A stretch of DNA of 57,591 nt from Anaerolineae bacterium. Its GTDB lineage: Bacteria > Chloroflexota > Anaerolineae > 4572-78 > J111. The notes under the pieces are model-generated. The model saw nothing but the letters and a program-made list of their open reading frames with translations. It was not told where the DNA came from and did not search any database. The stretch spans positions 1 through 57,591 of the forward strand of contig JAHDWA010000061.1 in the NCBI GenBank assembly GCA_023382535.1. Direction: 5' to 3'. A program made the translations under genes and the position numbers. The stretch's first letter is position 1; each line of letters begins with the position of its first letter. This document shows, piece after piece, positions 8,854 to 16,282 of the stretch.

Positions 8854-9735
8854 TCAACTCAAATTGGCCTGGCTTAACCTGTTGAGACTCTCGACGTGAC
8901 TGGGGTCGTAGGCATCGCCAAATTTAGTCTTAGGCAGGCTCTCCTTTTTTAGCATGAGTTCTTCATATTCGCTGTCGCTGACCATGGCCACACAGCGGCC
9001 AATACTGGCCTCGCCATCCACCAAGCGCCAGGGGAAAAAGCCAAGGGTAACACGGCGGTTGAGCAGTAAGTCAATGTCGCCCCCAATACATTCGGCGTGA
9101 ATGATGCCGTAAGGAAACATTTCGATGTGCATGAGCTGGTACTTGCTGTCGTCGAAATGCTCGGCCAGCGGTTTATTGAACTTCTTGCGGAAAACTTTAT
9201 CAGCCTGGCGGGCCTGGCGAGGCATCCAATCGCGAATGATGGTGTTCATGGGATGATCGGCGCTGCCGCAGTCCACGCCGATCCAGCGCAGTTTTTTGGC
9301 CTTACACCACTCGGCAAACTCGCGGTCAGGGCCGGGATGCTTGACCATGTAGCGGATTTCGTCGGCGGTAGGTTGATCCCAGCCAAAGTGATGATAGCCG
9401 GTGTGAACGATAAGAATATCCCCTTCTTTCACTTCAACCTTGGCCTCGAACATTTCGCTGGTATAAACATCATAATCACCACAAACATCGCTCAGGTCAA
9501 CAATCACCCCTTCGTGAAACAGAAAATCCATATCCAACTCGGCCATATCCTTGCCGGGAGTGTAAAAGTGAATTTCACCATCCAGGTGAGTCCCCAGATG
9601 GTTTGAGTGAGTCAGAAGTTGGCCGTTAGCGCCATTGGGGGCAAGCCGCTTGAAATACTTTACCTGTAAGGGTTCGTAAGTGGGCCAGGGGGGCGTACCA
9701 ATGCCCAGAGGGATAGTGAGATCAATTAATTTCAT
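8854..9735 (-). CDS. Cyclase-family metal-dependent hydrolase
   Basis: Cyclase family (PF04199), relatives of kynurenine formamidase and isatin hydrolase that open cyclic or N-formyl amides. The hallmark metal-binding motif is visible as HSNHLGTHLDGEIHF near residues 43-57. A second cluster (HTGYHHFGW, then GVDCGSADHPMNTI) supplies further likely ligands. The protein is 293 residues, longer than the usual 210-260. Start: ATG at 9735 follows AAAGGAGAT at good spacing and gives MKLIDLTIPL, the canonical family opening; an upstream extension to 9774 is unlikely. It is convergent with the NmrA-like gene and divergent from the amidase, and its leader carries a terminator-like hairpin. Probably part of the same amide or ureide pathway. 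Confidence 0.87.
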   Translation of the reverse strand: MKLIDLTIPLGIGTPPWPTYEPLQVKYFKRLAPNGANGQLLTHSNHLGTHLDGEIHFYTPGKDMAELDMDFLFHEGVIVDLSDVCGDYDVYTSEMFEAKVEVKEGDILIVHTGYHHFGWDQPTADEIRYMVKHPGPDREFAEWCKAKKLRWIGVDCGSADHPMNTIIRDWMPRQARQADKVFRKKFNKPLAEHFDDSKYQLMHIEMFPYGIIHAECIGGDIDLLLNRRVTLGFFPWRLVDGEASIGRCVAMVSDSEYEELMLKKESLPKTKFGDAYDPSHVESLNRLSQANLS

Positions 9736-9849
9736 CCTTATATCTCCTTTAACAAACAGATTTTTTAAAGACAATGCTTATCTAATGGCTTTTGAAGAGG
9801 AAATTCTACCGGTTTTGAAAATCAAAACTCGTTAGGCTGGTCCACCCAA

Positions 9850-9882
9850 TAAAAAAGACCACGTTCCATGGAGAGCGTGGTC
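9850..9882 (-). terminator. Rho-independent terminator-like hairpin in the cyclase-gene leader
   Basis: Arms GACCACG (9857-9863) and CGTGGTC (9876-9882) pair perfectly around a 12-base loop. On the minus strand the stem is followed at once by six T (six A on the plus strand at 9851-9856). It lies 115 bases upstream of the cyclase-family start and points towards it, so it ends either a short leader RNA or works as an attenuator. No matching gene lies upstream on that strand. Confidence 0.6.
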
Positions 9883-10001
9883 GTTATCAGAATAGCAATC
9901 TGGCTATAATGATCGCCGTTGATTGACATTCTCTCCGCTTCGAGAGCGTACACTTCACTTCCTACAGCCTTCATCTTACTCCTGCCGCACGAGTTTTTTA
10001 A

Positions 10002-10035
10002 GTGACAGATGTCCTGTTTCTGGGTGATAGATGTC
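10002..10035. repeat. Two 12-mer direct repeats, 22 bases apart
   Basis: GTGACAGATGTC at 10002-10013 and GTGATAGATGTC at 10024-10035 differ at one position and are spaced by two helical turns. This could be a regulator binding site for the divergent genes, or the end of a lost transposable element. The sequence alone does not decide. Confidence 0.4.
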
Positions 10036-10135
10036 ATTTTGCCAAATATAGGATAAATGGGCAAGTTGCTGTATCTGGATTATGCCTGTAAAATGCCATC
10101 TCTAGCCAATAGACAAAAACAGTGGGGGATTTGCT

Positions 10136-11494
10136 TTGAAAGTCAGACTTGCCACCTCAAACGATAAGCTCTTAGGCACCTTAGAGGCCCAGTTTGAAGC
10201 TGTCAATGCGCAGCTTCACGCCTTTATCCCCGAAGAGGGACGTTTTGAACGGCTCCGCCGCGACATGGCTACCCTTGAGCGCCGCTTCCCGGACCCGGCT
10301 ATGCGCCCTCCTCTATATGGGGTACCGATTGGGGTCAAGGATATTTTTCACGTGGATGGACTGCCGACCCAGGCCGGCTCTCGCCTGCCCTCGCACCTGT
10401 TGAGTGGTCCAGAAGCGGAGTGTGTAACGCAGTTGAAGGCAGCGGGAGCACTGATATTGGGCAAAACGGTGACGACCGAGTTTGCCTATTTTGCCCCTGG
10501 CCCAACCCGTAACCCGCATAACCTTAACCATACGCCGGGCGGGTCGAGCAGCGGTTCGGCGGCGGCAGTGGCGGCATGCCTGTGCCCGCTGGCCCTGGGG
10601 ACGCAGACGATTGGTTCGATAGTTCGCCCTGCTTCATTTTGCGGCGTGGTAGGGTTCAAGCCGACCTCTGGCCGGGTTTCTACCACCGGGGTGATTCCTC
10701 TTTCCCCTTCCCTCGATCATGTTGGTTTTTTTGCCCAGGATTTGGCCTTTGCCGCCGTCGTGGCCGGTATCATTTGCCGTGATTGGGACAGCCAGAAATT
10801 GCAGACCGATCCGCCTGTCCTGGGTGTCCCCGTCGGACCTTATTTGCAGCGAGCCAGCCAGGAAGCCCTGGCTCATTTTGAGGCCATGCAGCAGAAGCTG
10901 GAGCAGGCCGGGTTCGAAATCCGACAGGTGGAAGCCATGCCCCATTTTGAGCAAATTGCGGAGCAGCATGTCAGCCTGGTGGCGGCTGAAGCGGCTCGGG
11001 TTCATCAGGAGTGGTTTGCCCGCCATGCCGACCTCTACCATCCTAAAACTGCGGCCTTAATTCAGCGGGGACAGGGGATTCCGGCGGAGCAGATGAGTCG
11101 CTACCGGGCTGGGCGGGACGAGCTTCGCGCTCACCTGGAAGCGTTGATGGCCCAGTATGACCTGTCGGCCTGGATTTCGCCGGCGGCGGTAGGAACTGCG
11201 CCGCCTACCCTGGACAGCACCGGCGACCCCATTATGAATCTGCCCTGGACCTATGCCGGGCTGCCTGCGGTTAACTTACCGGCGGGTTTCTTGCAAAACA
11301 AGCTGCCTCTCGGCTTGCAGCTTGTGGCCGGTTGGGATCAGGATGAAAAGTTGTTGGGCTGGGCAGATCGGATTGCGCATGCGGTTCTCCTGGCTGAAAA
11401 TGTTGCTGCACCTTGCTCCACTTGCCCTTACGTGGCTGAGTGCCCTTACCTGGGGGAGCCGCTTCATTTTCATCCTGTTACGGCTCAATCCTGA
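10136..11494 (+). CDS. Amidase of the amidase-signature family
   Basis: This 452-residue hydrolase of the amidase signature (GatA-like) superfamily cleaves C-N amide bonds with a Ser-cisSer-Lys triad. All three are visible: Lys in GVPIGVKDIF near residue 68, the Gly/Ser-rich GGSSSGSAAAV near residue 142, and the serine in GTQTIGSIVRP near 165. The start is a TTG at 10136 with a GGGGGAT Shine-Dalgarno-like stretch about 5 bases upstream; no better in-frame ATG is seen. The C-terminus adds a Cys-rich tail (CSTCPYVAECPY) that is not part of the catalytic core. Its location beside two cyclase-family genes suggests a role in amide or ureide breakdown rather than as GatA. Confidence 0.88.
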   Translation: MKVRLATSNDKLLGTLEAQFEAVNAQLHAFIPEEGRFERLRRDMATLERRFPDPAMRPPLYGVPIGVKDIFHVDGLPTQAGSRLPSHLLSGPEAECVTQLKAAGALILGKTVTTEFAYFAPGPTRNPHNLNHTPGGSSSGSAAAVAACLCPLALGTQTIGSIVRPASFCGVVGFKPTSGRVSTTGVIPLSPSLDHVGFFAQDLAFAAVVAGIICRDWDSQKLQTDPPVLGVPVGPYLQRASQEALAHFEAMQQKLEQAGFEIRQVEAMPHFEQIAEQHVSLVAAEAARVHQEWFARHADLYHPKTAALIQRGQGIPAEQMSRYRAGRDELRAHLEALMAQYDLSAWISPAAVGTAPPTLDSTGDPIMNLPWTYAGLPAVNLPAGFLQNKLPLGLQLVAGWDQDEKLLGWADRIAHAVLLAENVAAPCSTCPYVAECPYLGEPLHFHPVTAQS

Positions 11495-11529
11495 TTTTTT
11501 GAATGTCATTACAACTCACCTCAGTCTGT

Positions 11530-11557
11530 TTGCCAACCATAAAATTACGAATATAAT
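11530..11557 (+). promoter_or_regulatory. Candidate sigma70-type promoter upstream of the oxidase cluster
   Basis: TTGCCA (11530-11535) and TATAAT (11552-11557) are separated by 16 bases, 11 of 12 consensus matches. It is the best promoter-like match in the space before the cytochrome cluster and would give a 5' leader of about 240 bases. Confidence 0.45.
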
Positions 11558-11672
11558 GGCCTGCACATTCACCAAAAATTGAAATTCCAATAAGTAGGAC
11601 AGCGTTCTCTTGGAGTGAATAGCCCCTGGCAGGTTTGTTGGGTATTTATTGCCTCTTGCCTAACAGCCGCCT

Positions 11673-11843
11673 ATGAATTTGGGTCCCTTCTTTTCTGCCG
11701 ATACTGCTGCCCAACTGAATACCGGTAAGTGGACTGCCGATGATGAGGCAGTCCGTTTGACATCACTTTGGGTTAACCACAGCGAAAGGAGCGAGGAGTT
11801 TCTATGGTCGCAAGAATGTTCTCTTGGCTGGCCGGCCTGACCC
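11673..11843 (+). CDS. Doubtful 56-residue frame overlapping the cytochrome c start
   Basis: An ATG at 11673 opens 56 codons that run 40 bases into the cytochrome c gene in another frame. The product shows no family features and includes NHSERSEEF, a peptide pattern that I recall arising from a short repeat (CACAGCGAAAGGAGCGAGGAG) in many genomes rather than from a gene. The frame also contains a perfect 8-bp hairpin (GGACTGCC 11731-11738, GGCAGTCC 11747-11754). I regard it as leader or repeat sequence unless conservation shows otherwise. Confidence 0.2.
11731..11754 (+). other. Hairpin in the leader of the cytochrome c gene
   Basis: GGACTGCC and GGCAGTCC form an 8-bp perfect stem with an 8-base loop, 50 bases before the cytochrome c ATG. 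It has no downstream T-run beyond TTT, so it is not a typical terminator. It may stabilise or regulate the leader. Confidence 0.4.
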
Positions 11844-12535
11844 TGGTTCTGGTCTTTTTGGTTATTATCAGCCCAGACCTGTTTCGGGGATACGTCTTCA
11901 GTGAAGACCGGCGCAGCAGCGGCAGACGAGTCTATGAAACCTACTGTATCGGCTGCCACGGGCAAAATGGTTTAGGAGATGGGGAGGCGTCTATTTTTCT
12001 CAACCCTAAACCCAGGAATTTTGTCAACGGCCAATTCAAATTTTTCTCTTTTGGCGAGCCGGGGCCGTTCCCCTCGGATGACAGCCTCAAGATTACCATT
12101 CGCAACGGTATTCAAGGCTCGGCAATGCCTGCTTTTCCCCTCCTGACTGACCAGGAGATCAGCGATGTCACCACCTATCTCAAAAGTCTGCGTCAAGGGG
12201 GGTGGATTGAACCCGAACCCATCCAGGCCGCGGCCGGCTTGACTCTTATTGAAGGCACCACGGCCGCCGAAATATTCAACAATGCGGGTTGCAACACCTG
12301 CCACCAGTTTGATCCCCTGGGCGCAGTGGGCGGGGTCGGGCCGAATCTTACCCAGGTCGGCGCTCGTCTCACGGTGGACGAGATAAAAGAGTCCATCGTC
12401 AACCCCGCGGCTGTGACTGCCGCCGAATGTCCGGCTGGCCCCTGTCCCCAGGGAGTCATGCCTCAGAACTTCAAAGACCGGCTGGCGCCGGAACAAATTG
12501 ATACCCTGGCCAATTATTTAGTAGAGCAAAAGTAA
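11804..12535 (+). CDS. Membrane-anchored diheme cytochrome c of a cbb3-type oxidase
   Basis: 243 residues: an N-terminal membrane anchor (residues 5-25), then two cytochrome c domains exposed outside the membrane. Heme sites are CIGCH near residue 48 and CNTCH near 165. Candidate Met ligands are in SAMPAFP and GVMPQNF. This domain plan is that of CcoP, the electron-entry subunit of cbb3 oxidases, although here the gene precedes ccoN rather than ending the operon. RBS GCGAGGAG lies just upstream of the ATG and ccoN follows after 17 bases. It presumably passes electrons from soluble donors to the CcoO-like cytochrome and the binuclear centre. Confidence 0.85.
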   Translation: MVARMFSWLAGLTLVLVFLVIISPDLFRGYVFSEDRRSSGRRVYETYCIGCHGQNGLGDGEASIFLNPKPRNFVNGQFKFFSFGEPGPFPSDDSLKITIRNGIQGSAMPAFPLLTDQEISDVTTYLKSLRQGGWIEPEPIQAAAGLTLIEGTTAAEIFNNAGCNTCHQFDPLGAVGGVGPNLTQVGARLTVDEIKESIVNPAAVTAAECPAGPCPQGVMPQNFKDRLAPEQIDTLANYLVEQK

Positions 12536-12552
12536 CAAGGAGGAAAGATAAG

Positions 12553-14010
12553 ATGACCGTCGCTGTCGCTGCAAAAAGAGGGGCAAAACCGCTGGCCCCA
12601 CAACCCTTAATCAACTTGGGGTTAGTCAAGTTTCACATGGCCGCCGGTTTTATCTTTTTAAGCATTGCCATGTTATGGGGAATTTTCTACGCGCTTCAGC
12701 TTAACAATTTGTACCCGTTCCCCGGCATCGAGCTTTTTTCGCCGGGCCGGGTGCGGATGGTTCACACCAATGGGGTTGCTTACGGATTTATTGTCAACGT
12801 TTTTCTGGCGGCACTCTACTGGGCGGTGCCACGCTTGACCCAGCGCCGGGTGCTAAGCGATTTACTGGGCTGGTTGATTTTTTGGGTCTACCTGTTCATT
12901 ATCCTCTGGACGGTGGTGGGTATCCATCTCGGCTACGCCCAGGCGGTCGAATGGGGCGAAACTCCCGGCGCTTTTGCCGCCAACGGGAGCTGGCTCTTTC
13001 CTATTGACGAGTTGGTGATGGTCGGTCTGGTTTTGATTGCCATCCAATTTCTGACCCCCATATTCCAATTTGGCAGCAAGCAGCCGATGTATGTCAGCCT
13101 GTGGTACTTCTCGGTGGCTTTCATCTGGGTTATTTTGACCTACGCCATGGGCAACTACCTGCCGGAGTTCATCCCCGGCGCCGGCGGGGCTACCTTTGTC
13201 GGGCTGTTCATCCACGATCTGGTCGGGCTGCTGGTGACGCCGCTCGGTTGGGGCATGATGTACTACTTTGTGCCCTCGCTGTTGAAAAAGCCAATCTGGA
13301 GCCATGCCGTTTCGCTGCTGGGTTTTTGGGGACTGGCTTTCTTCTACCCGCTGCAAGGGGTGCATCACTTCATTTATAGTACCATCCCCATGTTCGCCCA
13401 GTTTGGGGCCGTTGTCTCTACCGTCGCCATTGAAATTATGGTCGTCACCGTTTTCATTAACTTCTTTATGACTCTGCGGGGCCGGGAGATTGCCCCGGTC
13501 ACTAATATGCCCATTCGCTGGTTCTACACCGGTATGGTCTTTTACGTCATTACCTGTATCCAGTGCGCGGTGCATGTGCAGTTTTGGGCGCAGGAGTTTG
13601 TCCACTTCACCGATTGGGTGGTGGGCCATGCTCATCTGATTATGTTCGGCACTTTTGGTTTCTGGCTCATTGGGATCACCACCGACCTGTGGCCGCGGGT
13701 CGTGGGCCGGAAAAACTGGTGGTCGCCTGCGTTACACGAGGCGGTCTTCTGGATGTGTACCATTGGCCTGGCCTCGATGTTTGTGGCGCTGACTTCTGCC
13801 GGTTTGGTTGAGGGCTACCTGTGGAAGGGCCTGGCTCCCTGGGAAGTGTCGCTGCAATCGGTGCGGCTGATCTGGCTGTTCCGCACCGCGACCGGCCTGC
13901 TGATGTTTGCCGGCGTGCTGCTCTTTGCTTTCAATATGTATATGACCGCCACCACTCCCGAAGGTGAAGAGGCCGCGCTGGGTTTGAAAGCAGCGGCTCC
14001 GGCCAAGTAA
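12553..14010 (+). CDS. ccoN: cbb3-type cytochrome c oxidase catalytic subunit I
   Basis: Heme-copper oxidase subunit I, 485 residues with about twelve membrane spans, which reduces oxygen to water and pumps protons. Ligands can be placed: the heme b His in MVHTNGVAYG near residue 74, a CuB-site His in FIHDLVGLLVTPLGW (a variant of the usual HN), the two adjacent His of GVHHFIYSTIP near 275, and heme His in VVGHAHLIMFGTFGFW near 360. It starts at an ATG with AGGAGG upstream, 17 bases after the cytochrome c gene. The motifs point to the C-type (cbb3) rather than A- or B-type family, consistent with CcoI and CcoG genes nearby. Confidence 0.92.
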   Translation: MTVAVAAKRGAKPLAPQPLINLGLVKFHMAAGFIFLSIAMLWGIFYALQLNNLYPFPGIELFSPGRVRMVHTNGVAYGFIVNVFLAALYWAVPRLTQRRVLSDLLGWLIFWVYLFIILWTVVGIHLGYAQAVEWGETPGAFAANGSWLFPIDELVMVGLVLIAIQFLTPIFQFGSKQPMYVSLWYFSVAFIWVILTYAMGNYLPEFIPGAGGATFVGLFIHDLVGLLVTPLGWGMMYYFVPSLLKKPIWSHAVSLLGFWGLAFFYPLQGVHHFIYSTIPMFAQFGAVVSTVAIEIMVVTVFINFFMTLRGREIAPVTNMPIRWFYTGMVFYVITCIQCAVHVQFWAQEFVHFTDWVVGHAHLIMFGTFGFWLIGITTDLWPRVVGRKNWWSPALHEAVFWMCTIGLASMFVALTSAGLVEGYLWKGLAPWEVSLQSVRLIWLFRTATGLLMFAGVLLFAFNMYMTATTPEGEEAALGLKAAAPAK

Positions 14011-14027
14011 GAAGAGGAGAGTTCTCA

Positions 14028-14630
14028 ATGGAAAACACGATTGAAAAATTTCAGTTTATCTTCCTGGTAGCGGGGATTGGCTTCTTCGTGCTGGCTTTTG
14101 TCGTCTCCGGCGTGGTTACGGTCAACGCCTTGACCAATTTGCCTTACACCCCCCTGGATGAGCTGTCACAGGATGTCAGCCCCTACTTTACGGCGCTCTC
14201 CAAACAGTACCCGGAGCAGTTTGAAAAGTATTATCCGGGTGGTCCTACCCCCGAAAATTACCGCGAGGCACTTTTATTGGCCCGTAACACCTACATCGGC
14301 GAAGCCTGCTGGCACTGCCACTCCCAGCAGGTGCGGCCCGTGGCTAACGAAGATGTCCGCTTTGGCCCTGTTTCCACCGCCGCCGAGCAGCAGCACGAGC
14401 TGATGATGCCGCAGTTGATGGGTACGCGCCGGGTCGGGCCTGACCTCTCCCGCGAAGGCGGCTTCCGTTCCAACGACTGGCATGCCGCCCATTTCTACAA
14501 TCCCCGTTCAGTCGCGCCCACCTCAGTCATGCCCAGCTATACCTGGTTCTTCGACGGGCAGCAGCCCAACAAAAAGGGCCTGGCCATGATTGCCTACATG
14601 CAGTGGTTGGGGACTAACGTAGAACGATGA
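14028..14630 (+). CDS. ccoO: CcoO-like monoheme cytochrome c subunit
   Basis: 200 residues: one N-terminal membrane anchor (about residues 10-32), then a cytochrome domain with a single heme site, CWHCHSQQVRP, near residue 90. The pattern NPRSVAPTSVMPSYTW near residue 160 matches the CcoO block that supplies the axial Met (usually SNMPPYPW). The protein is typical in length. It begins 17 bases after ccoN behind GAGGAG. In cbb3 enzymes CcoO relays electrons from CcoP to CcoN. Confidence is high for family and role. Confidence 0.9.
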   Translation: MENTIEKFQFIFLVAGIGFFVLAFVVSGVVTVNALTNLPYTPLDELSQDVSPYFTALSKQYPEQFEKYYPGGPTPENYREALLLARNTYIGEACWHCHSQQVRPVANEDVRFGPVSTAAEQQHELMMPQLMGTRRVGPDLSREGGFRSNDWHAAHFYNPRSVAPTSVMPSYTWFFDGQQPNKKGLAMIAYMQWLGTNVER

Positions 14631-14683
14631 TGCGAAGAGTAGGACAAACTTAAATTTGTCCTACAAAGCTGTTAGGAGTTGTC

Positions 14684-15001
14684 ATGATGACAAAAAATCG
14701 GTTCAAAGACGGTAAGTTTATCTCGGTGGTGGTGGTAGCGGTTACGGTTGGCGCTGCCGGTCTAACCTTCTTGTTTAAGCTCTACGAATTTGTGGCCGCC
14801 TCGACCACGGGCGTGCTGCCCGGCATCGTTACGGCCACGGTTTTGCCCTACTTCTTTATCAGCGGCGGCTTTTTGCTCCTGGCTGCCTGGGCCTGGGCGG
14901 GTGGGCACTACAAAAACATCGAAGGCGTCAAGCGCGATATGCTGGAGCAAGAAGAGGCCTATGAAAAACTGGATGAACAGCAGCTCTTCTACAAGGGATA
15001 A
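14684..15001 (+). CDS. Small two-span membrane protein of the oxidase cluster
   Basis: 105 residues with two hydrophobic segments (about 10-32 and 48-70) and an acidic, charged C-terminal tail rich in Glu and Lys. The ATG is preceded by TTAGGAGTTG. I do not recognise a family. Its position between the CcoO-like gene and other oxidase genes suggests an accessory subunit, in the place that CcoQ or CcoS would have in Proteobacteria, but neither motif is present. It is separated from ccoO by a 53-base spacer. Confidence 0.7.
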   Translation: MMTKNRFKDGKFISVVVVAVTVGAAGLTFLFKLYEFVAASTTGVLPGIVTATVLPYFFISGGFLLLAAWAWAGGHYKNIEGVKRDMLEQEEAYEKLDEQQLFYKG

Positions 15002-15013
15002 GGGGATAAAACG

Positions 15014-15496
15014 ATGAGACAACCTACACAGAAACTGATTATTTTTGCTCTGGTAGCCCTGGGCGCCGGTTATGCCGTTTCTTTTGTAGTCATGACCTTT
15101 ATTTTGGACGCTCCCCTGCGCCTCTATGGTTTTGGCAATTTAACCCTGGTGGCTCTGTTAGTCGCCTTCCTGCTCGTCGTTTGGCTCGATAAACCCATGG
15201 ATTTGGGGGTTTTCAAATGGCCGGCGGCCAAACCAAGGACTGAAAAGAAGAGCGCTGAAGCTGTTGCCAGCCACCCTCAAGCCGGTCAAGAGGAGGCGGG
15301 GCTGCAAATTCAAATACCCAAGGGGACGATGTTCCCGCACGAAACACCTTCGGAGCATTGGGACGTTAATTTTGGCGACGGCAAGCAGGTCTATCAGGGC
15401 GCTGATCTGCCGGTCTGGATTTTGGCCGGCTGGGCCGCCTTTATTATCTGGGCGGTGATTTACCTCATCTCCGGCCTGCCGACCTTTCACTACTAA
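15014..15496 (+). CDS. Membrane protein of the oxidase cluster, three spans
   Basis: 160 residues with two N-terminal membrane segments (about 8-30 and 38-58), a hydrophilic middle rich in Lys, Ala and Gln, and a C-terminal segment (about 132-155) ending in FHY. The segment FPHETPSEHWDVNFGDGKQVYQGADLPVW before the last span suggests a periplasmic loop. I cannot assign a family. It follows the 105-residue gene after 12 bases and precedes the TauE/SafE-like gene by 8, so it belongs to the same transcript and probably to oxidase structure or assembly. Confidence 0.7.
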   Translation: MRQPTQKLIIFALVALGAGYAVSFVVMTFILDAPLRLYGFGNLTLVALLVAFLLVVWLDKPMDLGVFKWPAAKPRTEKKSAEAVASHPQAGQEEAGLQIQIPKGTMFPHETPSEHWDVNFGDGKQVYQGADLPVWILAGWAAFIIWAVIYLISGLPTFHY

Positions 15497-15504
15497 AGTG
15501 TGGC

Positions 15505-16233
15505 ATGCACCCGCACCATCTCCCTGATGACTTCAGTTTTTTCCTGTTGTTGACCACCGGCCTGTTGACCGGCCTGAGCCACTGCGTGGGCATGTGCGGT
15601 CCCCTGGTGGGCGCATTTACCCTGCGCCGCCGGGCTGAGCGCCAGGAAATTTCCACGCCTTTGCTGCTATTTCAAACAGGCCGGATTACCACCTACATGG
15701 TCCTGGGCGTGGCGCTCGGCGGGCTGGGTTCGCTGCTGGAGGGGAGTATCTCGCTGGCAGGCTGGCAGGGAGGGCTGTCGGTGGTCTTGGGCGTGGTGAT
15801 GGTACTGCTTGGCTTAAGCTTAATGGGACTCCTGCCCGTGCTGCGCTGGCCGGCAGCAACGGTCCTGGCCCGCCCGGTGAGCGGCTGGCTGAAGTACTGG
15901 CTGGCCTCACCCCACCCGGCCGCACCTTTTGCCCTGGGCGTGGTTAACGGCCTGCTGCCGTGCGGGGCCGTTTATGCCATGGGAGTATTGGCCGCTACCA
16001 GCGGCGACCCGTTCAAAGGTGCGACGGTGATGCTCATCTTTGGCCTGGGCACGCTGCCGGCTATGGTAGGGATTGGCCTGGCCGCGGCTTGGCTGAGCCT
16101 CCGCTGGCGGACTGGTTTTTACCGGGCAGCAGCCCTGTTGGTCGTTATAGTTGGATTACAGTTGGCTCTGCGCGGCCTGGCGGTCAGCGGCCAATTTCCT
16201 CACGCGGCGATTGGAAGTGTGATGTTGTGGTAG
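15505..16233 (+). CDS. Sulfite exporter TauE/SafE-like membrane protein next to ccoI
   Basis: 242 residues with six or more membrane spans. The N-terminal HCVGMCGPLVGAF and mid-protein NGLLPCGAVYAMG motifs are characteristic of the TauE/SafE-like (DsbD/UreH-like transmembrane) proteins that sit beside CcoI in many cbb3 clusters, where they are thought to help copper delivery or cofactor assembly. The Cys in MCGP and LPCG are candidates for redox or metal binding. The ATG at 15505 has no clear RBS and starts 8 bases after the upstream stop, so translation may be coupled. Sulfite export itself is unlikely. Confidence 0.8.
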   Translation: MHPHHLPDDFSFFLLLTTGLLTGLSHCVGMCGPLVGAFTLRRRAERQEISTPLLLFQTGRITTYMVLGVALGGLGSLLEGSISLAGWQGGLSVVLGVVMVLLGLSLMGLLPVLRWPAATVLARPVSGWLKYWLASPHPAAPFALGVVNGLLPCGAVYAMGVLAATSGDPFKGATVMLIFGLGTLPAMVGIGLAAAWLSLRWRTGFYRAAALLVVIVGLQLALRGLAVSGQFPHAAIGSVMLW

Positions 16234-16282
16234 AATCAGCGGATCGGCGAATGTTGTTGGGCGAGTTTTGAGGGTGTGACTT

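Larger units (their letters stand above)
9736..10135. other. 400-base divergent leader between cyclase-family gene and amidase
   Basis: No convincing protein gene is seen; the only sizeable minus-strand frame (9822-10064) runs through a terminator-like hairpin and has no family features. The stretch holds that hairpin (9850-9882), a second small hairpin near 9930-9947 (arms CTCTC and GAGAG, minus strand), and two near-identical 12-mers at 10002-10013 and 10024-10035. The minus-strand transcript of the cyclase-family gene would have to cross the terminator-like structure. Confidence 0.55.

Noticed and set aside
10002..10035. Complete insertion sequence in the 9736-10135 leader
   Set aside because: Only a repeat pair resembling possible element ends is present; there is no transposase frame and no matching second end.
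9822..10064. 80-codon minus-strand frame in the divergent leader
   Set aside because: It runs straight through the terminator-like hairpin and its T-run, has no RBS and no family features.
12862..13635. 257-codon minus-strand frame opposite ccoN
   Set aside because: It is the antisense shadow of a clearly conserved oxidase subunit, rich in Gln, His and Asn, with no motif.
14684..15001. Assignment of the 105-residue membrane protein as CcoQ or CcoS
   Set aside because: It has two spans and a charged tail; no sequence motif of CcoQ or CcoS could be seen, so it is left unnamed.
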